This document shows, piece by piece, positions 25,955 through 34,817 of a DNA stretch of 64,000 nucleotides. Numbering within the stretch: position 1 is the stretch's first letter; each line of letters opens with the position of its first letter. Below the pieces are notes generated by a model, which ran no database searches, was not told where the DNA came from, and worked only from the letters and a program-made list of their open reading frames with translations. The position numbers and the translations under genes are program-made. Origin of the DNA: Frondihabitans sp. 762G35 (GTDB taxonomy: Bacteria > Actinomycetota > Actinomycetes > Actinomycetales > Microbacteriaceae); assembly GCF_002074055.1 (NCBI RefSeq), contig NZ_CP014619.1, forward strand, positions 620,001-684,000. The letters are read 5' to 3'.

Positions 25955-25960
25955 ATCGTA
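25955..25960 (-). promoter_or_regulatory. -10 hexamer TACGAT of the protein mannosyltransferase gene
   Basis: On the minus strand, six bases before the ATG at 25948. Confidence 0.5.
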
Positions 25961-26008
25961 GGGGCGTCCCCCTTTCGACCCGCTCCACGAAGCACCGGTC
26001 CGACCGAG

Positions 26009-26014
26009 GACAAT
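26009..26014 (+). promoter_or_regulatory. -10 hexamer GACAAT of rsmI
   Basis: It ends six bases before GTG 26021. Weaker than the others, as the first base is G. Confidence 0.35.
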
Positions 26015-26020
26015 GGGCTC

Positions 26021-26836
26021 GTGATCGTTCTCGCGGCAACCCCCATCGGCAACCTCGGCGACGCGACGACCCGCCTGGTCGACGCCCTGAAGAACGCCGA
26101 GATCATCGCCGCCGAAGACACCCGCACGGCGATCCACCTCATGCGCGCCCTCGGCATCGACAATCGGCCCCGGCTCGTCGCGCTCCACGAGCATAACGAG
26201 CGCGAGCGCGCGGCCGAGGTCGTCGAGCTCGCCCGCGAGCACGACGTGCTCGTCCTGACCGACGCCGGCATGCCCGCCATCAGCGACCCCGGCTTCCCGC
26301 TCGTCGAGGCGGCCGCGGCGGCAGGAGTCACGGTGACGGCGCTCCCGGGGCCCTCGGCCGTGCTCACCGCGCTCGCCGTCTCCGGCCTGCCCACCGATCG
26401 CTTCACGTTCGAAGGCTTCCTGCCGCGCAAGCAGGGCGACCGGCTCCGGATCCTGCGAGCCCTCGTCGACGAGCGACGGACCATGGTCTTCTTCGAGTCG
26501 CCGCACCGCCTGGCGGAGTCGCTCGGCGACGTCGCGGAGGCGCTCGGCGCCGAGCGCCGGGTCGTGGTCTGCCGCGAACTCACCAAGCTGCACGAGGAGG
26601 TCAAGCGCGGCACGGCGGCGGCCCTCGCCGCCTGGGCCGCCGAGGGCGTCCGCGGCGAGATCTGCGTCGTGGTCGAGGGCGCCCCCGAGCGCGAGGTCGA
26701 TCTCGCCCAGGGGGTGGCGCTCGTCCTCGCCGCCGTCGCGGCGGGGGAGCGCCTCAAGGACGCCGCCGCCGAGGTCTCCGAAGCGACCGGGCTGTCGAAG
26801 CGCGACCTCTACCAGGGAGCCCTCGCCGCCCGCTGA
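26021..26836 (+). CDS. rsmI: 16S rRNA (cytidine-1402-2'-O)-methyltransferase RsmI, 271 aa
   Basis: A tetrapyrrole-methylase-fold RNA methyltransferase that modifies C1402 in the decoding centre. The N-terminus IVLAATPIGNLGDATTR, the AEDTRTA segment, the LTDAGMPAISDPG loop and ALPGPSAVLTALAVSGLPTDRFTFEGFLPRK are diagnostic. It starts at GTG 26021; the only nearby upstream ATG is out of frame and quickly stopped. It is divergent from the mannosyltransferase and is followed by metG, which has its own promoter signal. Confidence 0.97.
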   Translation: MIVLAATPIGNLGDATTRLVDALKNAEIIAAEDTRTAIHLMRALGIDNRPRLVALHEHNERERAAEVVELAREHDVLVLTDAGMPAISDPGFPLVEAAAAAGVTVTALPGPSAVLTALAVSGLPTDRFTFEGFLPRKQGDRLRILRALVDERRTMVFFESPHRLAESLGDVAEALGAERRVVVCRELTKLHEEVKRGTAAALAAWAAEGVRGEICVVVEGAPEREVDLAQGVALVLAAVAAGERLKDAAAEVSEATGLSKRDLYQGALAAR

Positions 26837-26868
26837 CGGGGCCGCGTCACACGCCCCCGGCGCGCCTT

Positions 26869-26874
26869 TAGGAT
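26869..26874 (+). promoter_or_regulatory. -10 hexamer TAGGAT of metG
   Basis: It ends seven bases before ATG 26882. This supports that start over the ATG at 26873, which lies inside the hexamer. Confidence 0.5.
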
Positions 26875-26881
26875 GGTGGAC

Positions 26882-28453
26882 ATGCCCGCCGGCGACTCCT
26901 TCTTCATCACCACGCCCATCTTCTACGTCAACGACGTCCCGCACATCGGGCACGCGTACACGGAGGTGGCGTCCGACGTCCTCGCCCGGTGGCACCGCCA
27001 GCGCGGCGACGACACCTGGCTCCTGACGGGCACCGACGAGCACGGGCAGAAGATCCTGCGGACCGCCACGAGCCACGACGTCTCTCCCAAGGAGTGGGCC
27101 GACAAGCTCGTCGAGGAGTCCTGGAAGCCTCTCCTCGAGACGGTCAACATCGCGAACGACGACTTCATCCGCACCACCGACGCGCGGCACGAGACCGGCG
27201 TGCAGCTCTTCCTGCAGAAGCTCTACGACGACGGCTTCATCTACCAGGGCGAGTTCGAGGGCTTCTACTGCGTCGGCTGCGAGGAGTACAAGCAGCCCTC
27301 CGATCTGGTCGACGGCACGGGTCCGTTCGAGGGCCAGCAGGTCTGCGCGATCCACTCGAAGCCCGTCGAGGTGCTCAAGGAGAGCAACTACTTCTTCCGC
27401 ATGAGCGACTTCGAGCAGCCGCTGCTCGACCTGTACGCCTCGCAGCCCGACTTCGTGCAGCCGGCGAGCGTCCGCAACGAGATCGTCCAGTTCGTGAAGC
27501 AGGGCCTCCGCGACCTCTCCATCTCGCGCGCCTCCTTCGACTGGGGCATCAAGGTGCCGTGGGACGAATCGCACGTCGTCTACGTCTGGTTCGACGCGCT
27601 CCTCAACTACGTCACGGCCACCGGCTACGGCGTCGACCAGGAGGAGTTCGACCGCCGCTGGCCGGCCGTTCACATCGTCGGCAAAGACATCGCCCGCTTC
27701 CACGCCGTCATCTGGCCGGCCATGCTCCTCGCCGCCGGTCTGCCCGTCCCGAAACGCGTCTTCGGCCACGGCTGGCTCCTCGTCGGCGGCGAGAAGATGT
27801 CCAAGTCGAAGCTCACGGGCATCGCGCCGCAGCAGATCACCGACACCTTCGGCGTCGACGCGTTCCGCTACTACTTCATGCGCGCCATCACTTTCGGGCA
27901 GGACGGCAACTTCTCCTGGGAGGACATCTCGGCCCGCTACCAGGCCGAGCTCGCCAACGGCTTCGGCAACCTCGCCTCGCGCATCACGGCCATGGTCGGC
28001 CGCTACTTCGACGGCACCGTCCCGATCGCCGGCGACCTCCAGCCCGCCGACCTCGCCATCCGCGAGACCGAGCTCCGCGTGACCCGGGAGGCCGACGGCG
28101 CCATCGAGCGCTTCGCCATCAACGAGGCCCTCGCGGTCATCTGGGAGCTCGTCGACGCCCTGAACGGCTACATCACCGAGCAGGAGCCGTGGGTCCTGGC
28201 CAAGAGCGAGGCCCAGCGGGAGCGCCTCGCGACGGTCCTGTCGACGTCGCTCCGTGGCCTCGGCACGCTCGCGGTCCTGCTCTCCCCGTTCATCCCCGAG
28301 GCGGCCCAGAAGCTCTGGCAGTCGATCGGGCAGGGCGAACTGACGAGCCAGCCCATCGACCGCGCCGCCGAGTGGTCGAGCGCTCCGACGGTGACGCCGC
28401 TCGCGGCGGGTCTCTTCCCGCGCATCGAGCAGCCGGAGGCCGGCGCCGCGTGA
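26882..28453 (+). CDS. metG: Methionyl-tRNA synthetase, 523 aa
   Basis: Class I aminoacyl-tRNA synthetase. The HIGH signature is PHIGHAYTEV near residue 22, and the KMSKS loop is GGEKMSKSKLTG. A single CxxC knuckle occurs in FYCVGCEEYK. The anticodon-binding helical domain follows, and there is no C-terminal EMAP-like dimerisation domain; 523 residues suits the short actinobacterial form. A second ATG lies three codons upstream but falls inside the predicted -10. The stop overlaps the GTG of tatD by four bases (GTGA). Confidence 0.97.
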   Translation: MPAGDSFFITTPIFYVNDVPHIGHAYTEVASDVLARWHRQRGDDTWLLTGTDEHGQKILRTATSHDVSPKEWADKLVEESWKPLLETVNIANDDFIRTTDARHETGVQLFLQKLYDDGFIYQGEFEGFYCVGCEEYKQPSDLVDGTGPFEGQQVCAIHSKPVEVLKESNYFFRMSDFEQPLLDLYASQPDFVQPASVRNEIVQFVKQGLRDLSISRASFDWGIKVPWDESHVVYVWFDALLNYVTATGYGVDQEEFDRRWPAVHIVGKDIARFHAVIWPAMLLAAGLPVPKRVFGHGWLLVGGEKMSKSKLTGIAPQQITDTFGVDAFRYYFMRAITFGQDGNFSWEDISARYQAELANGFGNLASRITAMVGRYFDGTVPIAGDLQPADLAIRETELRVTREADGAIERFAINEALAVIWELVDALNGYITEQEPWVLAKSEAQRERLATVLSTSLRGLGTLAVLLSPFIPEAAQKLWQSIGQGELTSQPIDRAAEWSSAPTVTPLAAGLFPRIEQPEAGAA

Positions 28454-29373
28454 CGGGTCCGATCGACGGCGCCGCGCACATCCGCAAGCGCAGCGAGGAG
28501 GCGCAGGGCGGGCAGAAGCGCGACCTGAGCTACCCGCCGCTGCCGCAGGCGTTGACCGTCCCGGTCTACGACAACCACACGCACCTCGAGATCGCCGACG
28601 GCGAGGGCCTCGACTACCGGGAGCACCTCGACCGGGCGTCGAGCGTCGGCATCCGCGGCGTGATCCAGGTCGGCAACGATCTGGAGACGTCGAGGTGGTC
28701 GGCGGAGATCGCGGCGCGGGAGCCCCGCGTGCTGGCGGCGGTGGCCCTGCACCCGAACGAGGCTCCGCGATACGCCGCCGAGGGCATCCTGCAGGAGGCG
28801 CTGCGCGAGATCGACGAGCTCGCCGCGCGCCCCCGGGTCCGCGCCGTGGGGGAGACGGGGCTCGACTTCTTCCGGACGGGCGAGGACGGCCGCAAGGCCC
28901 AGCTGGAGTCGTTCGAGGCGCACATCGAGATCGCGAAGAAGCACTCGCTCGCCCTGCAGATCCACGACCGTGACGCGCACGACGAGGTCGTCGAGACGCT
29001 CGAGCGGGTCGGGGCACCCGAGAAGACGGTGTTCCACTGCTTCTCCGGCGGCGTCGACCTCGCGCGCGTCTGCGCCAGGAACGGCTGGTACATGTCGTTC
29101 TCCGGCACCGTGACGTTCAAGAACGCGCAGCCGCTCCGGGACGCCCTGATCGCGGCCCCGCGCAACCTCGTCCTCGTCGAGACGGACGCCCCCTTCCTCA
29201 CCCCGACGCCGTTCCGCGGGCGCCCCAACGCGCCCTACCTCATCCCGCACACGCTCCGGTCGATGGCCGAGACCCTCGGCACCGACGCCTCGATGCTCGC
29301 GGCGCAGATCACCTCGACCACCGAGCTCGTCTACGGCACGTGGGACTCCGAGCCGGTCACGGTGAGCGCGTGA
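28450..29373 (+). CDS. tatD: TatD family metal-dependent DNase, 307 aa
   Basis: A TIM-barrel hydrolase. The metal ligands appear in VYDNHTHLEIADGE, in the AVGETGLDFFR segment, in ALQIHDRDAHDE, in FHCFSGGVDLA, and in the final LVETDAPFLTP. Members are 3'-5' DNases used in repair. An N-terminal extension of about 38 residues precedes the barrel. GTG start overlapping metG and GTGA overlap with rsmA show a coupled metG-tatD-rsmA operon, a common actinobacterial arrangement. Confidence 0.95.
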   Translation: MTGPIDGAAHIRKRSEEAQGGQKRDLSYPPLPQALTVPVYDNHTHLEIADGEGLDYREHLDRASSVGIRGVIQVGNDLETSRWSAEIAAREPRVLAAVALHPNEAPRYAAEGILQEALREIDELAARPRVRAVGETGLDFFRTGEDGRKAQLESFEAHIEIAKKHSLALQIHDRDAHDEVVETLERVGAPEKTVFHCFSGGVDLARVCARNGWYMSFSGTVTFKNAQPLRDALIAAPRNLVLVETDAPFLTPTPFRGRPNAPYLIPHTLRSMAETLGTDASMLAAQITSTTELVYGTWDSEPVTVSA

Positions 29374-30218
29374 GCACGCTGCTCGGGCCGGCCGAGATCC
29401 GCGACCTGGCCGATCTGCTGGGCATCCAGCCGACCAAGAAGCTCGGGCAGAACTTCGTCCACGACGGCAACACCGTCCGGCGCATCGTCGCGTCGTCGAA
29501 GGTCGAGAGCGGCGCCGAGGTCGTCGAGATCGGCCCCGGGCTCGGGTCGCTGACGCTCGGGCTCCTCGAGCGGGGAGCGCGCGTCACGGCGGTCGAGATC
29601 GACAAGCGGCTGGCCGCGCAGCTGCCGGAGACGGTGCGGCTCCTGCAGCCGGAGGCCGACCTGACGGTGGTCGTCGCCGACGCCATGAAGGTGACGGAGC
29701 TCCCGTCGGAGCCCACCCACCTCGTGGCGAACCTGCCCTACAACATCTCCGTCCCGGTGCTCCTGCACTTCCTGGAGCACTTCCCGAGTCTCACCCGCGG
29801 CCTCGTCATGGTCCAGGCCGAGGTCGGGCTCCGGCTCGCGGCCGCGCCCGGATCGAAGGTCTACGGCTCGCCGAGCATCAAGGCGGCCTGGTACGGCGTG
29901 TGGTCGACCGCCGGGCAGGTCAGCCGGCAGGTCTTCTGGCCGGTGCCGAACGTCGACAGCATCCTCGTCGCCTACGACCGCCGCGATCCGAAGGGCTCGG
30001 AGGAGGAGCGCGCGGTGACCTTCGCGCTCGTCGACGCCGCCTTCCAGCAGCGACGCAAGATGCTCCGGCAGTCGCTCTCGCCGGTTTTCGGGACTTCCGC
30101 CGAGGCCAGCGCCGCCATCGAGGAGGCCGGCCTCCCGGCCACCGGTCGCGGCGAGGAGCTCACGGTCGACGACTTCCTGGCGATCGCCCGGGTGCGACTG
30201 GCTCACCGGGAGCCCTGA
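29370..30218 (+). CDS. rsmA: 16S rRNA (adenine1518-N6/adenine1519-N6)-dimethyltransferase RsmA (KsgA), 282 aa
   Basis: The N-terminal KKLGQNFVHDGNTVRRIV, SAM motif EIGPGLGSLTLGLLE and catalytic NLPYNISVPVL identify the KsgA dimethyladenosine transferase that acts late in 30S assembly. The C-terminal domain has QQRRKMLRQSLSP. The GTG at 29370 overlaps the tatD stop by four bases. In many Actinobacteria ispE follows directly; here about 6.6 kb lies between. Confidence 0.97.
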   Translation: MSTLLGPAEIRDLADLLGIQPTKKLGQNFVHDGNTVRRIVASSKVESGAEVVEIGPGLGSLTLGLLERGARVTAVEIDKRLAAQLPETVRLLQPEADLTVVVADAMKVTELPSEPTHLVANLPYNISVPVLLHFLEHFPSLTRGLVMVQAEVGLRLAAAPGSKVYGSPSIKAAWYGVWSTAGQVSRQVFWPVPNVDSILVAYDRRDPKGSEEERAVTFALVDAAFQQRRKMLRQSLSPVFGTSAEASAAIEEAGLPATGRGEELTVDDFLAIARVRLAHREP

Positions 30219-30221
30219 CCC

Positions 30222-30785
30222 GTGGCCCGCTCGAACCGCGACGGTCGGTCGGGGCGTGCGCCCGGCCTGAGCGATGCCGCCCTGGCCGCGCGCTCGGGGC
30301 GGAGCGTCGCCGAGTGGTTCGAGATCCTCGACGCCGAGGCGGCGACACGACTGTCGCACGACCAGATCGTGGCTCTCGTGACCGACGTCTACGAGGCGCC
30401 CGAGTGGGGCGCCCAGTCCGTGGCGGTCCGCTACGAGCAGGAGCGGGGGATGCGGCTGCCGGGCCAGCAGCCCGACGGCACCTTCGAGGTCTCGGCGAGC
30501 CGGAGCATCCGGGGCCCGCAGCTCGCCCTGCTCGAGCTCGCCGTCGAGCGCGCGTCGAGCCTCGCCGAGGCGGCACCCGACGAGGTGCACCGGCTGCCGG
30601 AGCGCTGCGTCGCCTCGTGGACCCTCGCGAACGGCGACCTGCTCGTCGCCCGCGTCACGGCCCCCGCCAACGACCGCTGCGCCGTCACGCTGACCGAGTC
30701 GCGGATCCGGCTGCCCGAGCTGGTCGCGCAGACCAAGAGGCGCCTCGAGCGCGCGGTCGAGGCCGTCGCGGCGTCAGTGGCCTGA
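30222..30785 (+). CDS. Uncharacterised protein, 187 aa, DUF4287-like N-terminus
   Basis: It starts at GTG 30222, only three bases after rsmA, so it is probably co-transcribed. The N-terminal half reads RSVAEWFEILDAEAATRLSHDQIVALV and then APEWGAQSVAVRYEQERGMR, a pattern I associate with DUF4287-type proteins, although this is not certain. The C-terminal half is a compact alpha/beta region (LVARVTAPANDRCAVTLTES) ending in a helix. No catalytic residues are obvious. It may be a fusion with a small SRPBCC-like domain. Confidence 0.75.
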   Translation: MARSNRDGRSGRAPGLSDAALAARSGRSVAEWFEILDAEAATRLSHDQIVALVTDVYEAPEWGAQSVAVRYEQERGMRLPGQQPDGTFEVSASRSIRGPQLALLELAVERASSLAEAAPDEVHRLPERCVASWTLANGDLLVARVTAPANDRCAVTLTESRIRLPELVAQTKRRLERAVEAVAASVA

Positions 30786-30793
30786 GATCACCC

Positions 30794-30810
30794 GCGCGCC
30801 GCGTGCGCGC
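30794..30810. terminator. Possible hairpin between two convergent genes
   Basis: GCGCGC (30794-30799) and GCGCGC (30805-30810) can pair around a 5-base loop in the 30-bp gap between the convergent genes. There is no T-run, so support is weak. Confidence 0.3.
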
Positions 30811-30815
30811 CGCGC

Positions 30816-33173
30816 TCAGGGGGCCGGAGTCGCGGCGGCCGTCGGGCGGGCCGCCTCGAACTGCGCCTGCACCTGCGCGGGCGTGAGCGCCACCGGGTAG
30901 ATCGACACGTCGTCGATGCTCCCCGTGAACATCGGAGAGCTCGTCCAGCTGGTGTCGCCGCCGACGCGCCAGAAACCGGTGGCCGCGGCCGCGGCCGTCA
31001 GGTTCGTGCGCGACACGACGAGCTGCCCGTCGACGTAGAGCTGCATCGTCTTCCCGTCGAAGGTGCCGACGGCCTGGTGCCACGCCCCGTCGTTCACGGC
31101 GACCGGGGAGGTCACGCCGATCTTCGCCTTCGTGTAGACGCCGAAGCTCAGTCGACCGTCCGCGCCGACGGAGAGGCGGCGGTCGGCGCTGGCGGAGAGG
31201 CCTTCCTTCGCGCTGCCGAAGCCGACGATCGAGCCGCCGGTCCCCGTCGTGCGGAACCACGCCTCGACGGAGAGGACGGACGGAGCCGATGCGGCGGTCG
31301 CCGTGGAGGACGTCCCGGCCGACGACCCGTCGAAGGTCGACGAGGCGGTGCCGTCGGCGCTCGAGCCGTCGTCGCCCGCGGTGACGCCGGCCTGGGGCTG
31401 CTGGTCGGCGGGGCCGCCGAGGTCCGTGACGACGGCGCCCGTGGGCTGATCGAAGCGCCAGAAGTGCGAGGGGTGCTGGGCGTAGACCGACGCCGAGTAA
31501 CCGGTCGGAGCGCTCCCGCCGACGGTGGCGGTCACGAGGCCGCCCACGGCGCGGTTGCCGAACGGGTCCGTCGCGGTGAGCCGGTAGCTGTGGCTCTCGC
31601 CGGGGACGAGCCCCGTGTCGGTCCAGGTGACCTGCGGCCGGTTCCAGATGCTGGAGTCGGCGCTCACCTGTCCGATCGGCGTCGGCTGCTCGTCCCGGTA
31701 GATCTTGTAGACGAGCGTCGTGTTGTCGCGGTCGCCGTTGGCGGGCCAGGTGAGGGTCACGCGCCCGTCCTGGGGGGACGAGGCGGTCGGCACGAACGCG
31801 TCGCCGGAGTCGACGGGGCCGACCTTGTTGGGCGCGAGGCTCGGGATCGCGAAGCGGGCGAGGCCCTGCTGCGGCACCCCGTTCACCTCCGTGAACTCGC
31901 CGCCGTAGACGACGTACTTCCCACCGGCGGCGACGCTCCAGGTGCTCTGGTCGAGTCCGGTGTATGTGCCGTCGTTGAAGTCGGGGAACCAGTTGAGGAG
32001 CGTCGGCGAGGGCTGGCCCGCGAAGTTCTGGTAGCTGGGGCTGAGGTTCGTGGCGATCCTGCCCGTGGCGGCCTTGCTGAAGGCGATGCCGTGGTGGATC
32101 GTGCCCTCCGGGAACCCGCCGATGTTGCCGCAGAAGTGAGCGTGGCCGGCGACGTACTCGGCGTTCGCGGTGACCGCGGTCGCGTAGGTGTCGCCGTGGC
32201 AGTCCTCCAGCCAGGTCAGACGACCCGTCTTCCAGTCGGCGCGGAAGCTCCCCTCGACGTTGCCGCCGTTGCCGTAGACGTAGCCCGACCCGTAGAGGCC
32301 CGTGCTGTCCGCCGTCAGGCTCGTGATGCCGGAGTTGGGGCCGGCGTCGCGGACAGTCGAGTTCATCGCCCAGGGCAGGCTCTTGCCGGTCGCGGTGTCG
32401 AGCGCGGCGATGCCGTAGCCCGGGTTCGTCTGGCCGTTCATCGACGTGAACGTGCCACCGGCGACGACCTTCGAACCGTCGGGCGCCACCACGAGGGCGT
32501 TCACCGATCCGCCGAGAGCGCGCGGAGCCCAGGTGGTGAGGCCGCCGTTCGTCGTCGAGACGGCGGCCGCGCCGATGCGGGTCTTGCCGTTCACGGTCGT
32601 GAAGGTCCCACCGAGGTAGACGGTGGTCCCGCGCGCGGCGAGCGAGCTCACGGTGTAGTTCACGGTGGGGCGGAACGTGGTCGTCGGCGCCCCGGTCGTC
32701 GGGTTGAGCTTGGCGATGTGACTGTAGGCGGTGGAGCCGATCTTCGTGAAGGCACCGGCGACGTAGACGCTCTTGCCGTCGGGCGCGGCGACGATCGCCT
32801 TGACCTGGCCGTTGAGCTGCGGGGCGAAGGAGGTGTTGAGGACGCCGGTGACGACGTTGTACGACAGCAGGTTCCAGCGCTTGACCGTCTTCGTGCCCGG
32901 GGCGGCTCCCGTCGGGCGGGCGCTCGTGAACTCGCCCCCGGCGTAGATGGTGGCGCCGATGATGGCCTGCGTGGTCACGAGCCCGTCGATCTGCGGCGTC
33001 GGGAGCGAGTCGGCCGAGACGGTCGTCGGCGTCGCCGGGTTCGCGGCGTTCTTCGGCGCCGAGTCGGCGGAGGCCGCCTGGCCGCTCGCGAGGGTGCCGG
33101 CGACGAGCAGCGCCGCGACGGTGGCGGCGGCCGCGAGGGGCAGGCGGCGGAGAAGTGGCCGGGATTTCGCCAC
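30816..33173 (-). CDS. Secreted propeller / fibronectin III-like / LamG-type protein, 785 aa
   Basis: The GTG at 33173, preceded by GAACGAGG, starts a protein with a clear signal peptide (basic MAKSRPLLRR, hydrophobic core, likely cut near GQAASADS). Residues of about 60-420 contain repeated units of the form I-Y-x-G-G-x-F-T-x-(V/M)-N-G, for example TTVYLGGTFTTVNGKTRIG and YVVYGGEFTEVNG, resembling a beta-propeller. Next comes a fibronectin III-like stretch (RVTLTWPANGDRDNTTLVYKI). The last 200 residues are a LamG/concanavalin-like domain (VLSVEAWFRTTGTGGSIVGF, QLYVDGQLVVSRT, GSIDDVSIYPVALTPAQVQA). It has no cell-wall sorting signal. A role in polymer binding is likely; an enzyme activity is not evident. 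Confidence 0.88.
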   Translation of the reverse strand: MAKSRPLLRRLPLAAAATVAALLVAGTLASGQAASADSAPKNAANPATPTTVSADSLPTPQIDGLVTTQAIIGATIYAGGEFTSARPTGAAPGTKTVKRWNLLSYNVVTGVLNTSFAPQLNGQVKAIVAAPDGKSVYVAGAFTKIGSTAYSHIAKLNPTTGAPTTTFRPTVNYTVSSLAARGTTVYLGGTFTTVNGKTRIGAAAVSTTNGGLTTWAPRALGGSVNALVVAPDGSKVVAGGTFTSMNGQTNPGYGIAALDTATGKSLPWAMNSTVRDAGPNSGITSLTADSTGLYGSGYVYGNGGNVEGSFRADWKTGRLTWLEDCHGDTYATAVTANAEYVAGHAHFCGNIGGFPEGTIHHGIAFSKAATGRIATNLSPSYQNFAGQPSPTLLNWFPDFNDGTYTGLDQSTWSVAAGGKYVVYGGEFTEVNGVPQQGLARFAIPSLAPNKVGPVDSGDAFVPTASSPQDGRVTLTWPANGDRDNTTLVYKIYRDEQPTPIGQVSADSSIWNRPQVTWTDTGLVPGESHSYRLTATDPFGNRAVGGLVTATVGGSAPTGYSASVYAQHPSHFWRFDQPTGAVVTDLGGPADQQPQAGVTAGDDGSSADGTASSTFDGSSAGTSSTATAASAPSVLSVEAWFRTTGTGGSIVGFGSAKEGLSASADRRLSVGADGRLSFGVYTKAKIGVTSPVAVNDGAWHQAVGTFDGKTMQLYVDGQLVVSRTNLTAAAAATGFWRVGGDTSWTSSPMFTGSIDDVSIYPVALTPAQVQAQFEAARPTAAATPAP

Positions 33174-33404
33174 GGGGGTGCCTCGTTCCTGGGGAAAGAG
33201 GCGCGCGGGGTGAGCGCGCGCAACGGGTTCGGGTCTCGCTGTCAGGCGTCGGCCGCGCGGGTACACGACCGCTCGTCGCGCGGGTCACACGGCGAGCAGG
33301 AATCGGCCCGTGGGTAAGCGAGTCGACGTTTCCTCGCCTCAGAGTACGGCGCCCTCGACCGAACTGGCTAGTCCCGGTGGCAGAAAAGTCCACCGAAAGG
33401 CGGA

Positions 33405-34721
33405 CTAGAAGTCGTTCAGGTGCGACCGGAGTCCTCGACCGCCGAACGAGGACCGCAGGATGCCCCGCCGACGAAGCACGGGCACGAGCGCGTCCAGCGT
33501 CCGGTGCACGGTCGACGGGTGCAGGTCGCCGTTGAAGATGAAGCCGTCGTTGTCGGCGTCGTCGCCGAGCTCCTCCAGGAAGTCGGCCACCTGCTCGACG
33601 GTGCCGACGCTGCCGCTGCCGTCGCTGATCCTGCCCTTGCGGTACTTCGCGCGGAACAGCTCGCGGAGCGGCGTCGCGGGGTCGGCCGAGCCGACCAGGC
33701 TCTTGATGCTGCCCTGCGACACGTGCTGGCCGAAGACGGCGACGTCGAGCGGACGGTCGAGGTCGAGGCGCGTGAGGTCGGTCTCGGTGATGATGGACTG
33801 GCGCTCGATGACCTCCTGGAGGTCGCGATCCGCAGGATGCGCGCTCCCCTCGACCAGGCGGTCGACCTCCTCCCGGCTCGCCACGATCTCGGGCGTGAAG
33901 ACGAAGAGGATCGTGATGGCCCGGGGATCGCGCCCCTCGGCCTCGGCGGCCGCGTGGATCCTCGCGCGATAGGCCCGCACGCTCTCGACCGTCAGCGGCG
34001 CCAGGGCGAGCTGCACGTCGGAGTTGTGCCCGGCGAAGGCGAGACCGCGGCCGGAGCCGCCGGGGCTGACGATCACGGGATCGTCGCCGCCGTCGAACGG
34101 CGTGGCGTTCAGGGGCCCGTCGAGCGAGAAGTACTCGCCCCGGTGCTGGAACGCGTCGAGCTTCGTACCGTCGGCGAAGCGCCACGACTCGGTGTCCTCC
34201 AGCACGGCGCCGTCCGCCCAGCTGTGCCAGAGCCTCCGCACGACCTGCATCCACTCCTCCGCGCGGTCGTAGGAGGCGTCGTGGTCGAGCTCGGGAATGC
34301 CGAAGTGCCGGCTGCCCTTCACGTCGGTCACGACGTTGAGGCCGACCCGGTAGTCGCCGAGGTGCTGCAGGGTCGCGAACTGGCGGGCCGCGAGGTAGGG
34401 CGGATGGACTCCGGCGTTGACCGTGGGGGCGACGCCGAGGTGCTCGGTCGCCGCGAACAGGTAGGGGGTCAGGAGCAGCGGGTCGAGTTTCGGGGCCCCC
34501 AGGGCGCTCCGCACGCGCAGGTCGAGCTGCTCGGCCGGGCCGGGGGAGAGGCTGTCCTCGATGATGAGGAGATCGAGGCCGGCCTGCTCCAGCGCCTTCG
34601 CGGATTGCTGGTAGACGGCCGGGCGATCCCAGCGGTGCCCCCAGAGGTAGTCGTCGCGGAGCCAGCCCTGCGGGCCGAACCCACGGCCGAAGAACCACCC
34701 GAAGTGCTGGAGACGTGCCAT
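33405..34721 (-). CDS. LLM-class FMN-dependent monooxygenase, NtaA/SnaA/DszA type, 438 aa
   Basis: A bacterial-luciferase-like TIM barrel using reduced flavin from a partner reductase. Marks of the NtaA/SnaA/DszA group are the N-terminal FGWFFGRGFGPQGW and YLWGHRWDRPAVYQQSAKALE, then TLQHLGDYRVGLNVVTDVKG, ASYDRAEEWMQVVRRLW, FSLDGPLNATPF and VSPGGSGRGLAFAGHNSDV. It could attack an organosulfur compound or an aminopolycarboxylate; the substrate is unknown. It is transcribed away from the ATP-grasp and second LLM genes, with which it shares a 96-bp intergenic region. Confidence 0.92.
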   Translation of the reverse strand: MARLQHFGWFFGRGFGPQGWLRDDYLWGHRWDRPAVYQQSAKALEQAGLDLLIIEDSLSPGPAEQLDLRVRSALGAPKLDPLLLTPYLFAATEHLGVAPTVNAGVHPPYLAARQFATLQHLGDYRVGLNVVTDVKGSRHFGIPELDHDASYDRAEEWMQVVRRLWHSWADGAVLEDTESWRFADGTKLDAFQHRGEYFSLDGPLNATPFDGGDDPVIVSPGGSGRGLAFAGHNSDVQLALAPLTVESVRAYRARIHAAAEAEGRDPRAITILFVFTPEIVASREEVDRLVEGSAHPADRDLQEVIERQSIITETDLTRLDLDRPLDVAVFGQHVSQGSIKSLVGSADPATPLRELFRAKYRKGRISDGSGSVGTVEQVADFLEELGDDADNDGFIFNGDLHPSTVHRTLDALVPVLRRRGILRSSFGGRGLRSHLNDF

Positions 34722-34772
34722 GCGTCGATCATGCCGTGTCGCGTCGGGAGCCGCGTCGGGAGCGTAGCCGCG

Positions 34773-34784
34773 CGCAACATTGCG
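34773..34784. promoter_or_regulatory. Inverted repeat CGCAA-N2-TTGCG between the divergent LLM clusters
   Basis: CGCAACATTGCG is a perfect 5+5 dyad in the middle of the 96-bp divergent promoter region. It could be the operator that co-regulates both LLM genes and the ATP-grasp gene. No regulator gene is adjacent. Confidence 0.4.
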
Positions 34785-34805
34785 TCGACGCGCAGCCGCG
34801 CTGCC

Positions 34806-34811
34806 TAGGCT
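34806..34811 (+). promoter_or_regulatory. -10 hexamer TAGGCT of the ATP-grasp gene
   Basis: It ends six bases before GTG 34818; leaderless pattern. Confidence 0.5.
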
Positions 34812-34817
34812 GGTGCG

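Noticed and set aside
24281-29017. A 1578-residue minus-strand frame
   Set aside because: Only the last 555 residues are the mannosyltransferase; the upstream part is antisense to rsmI, metG and tatD.
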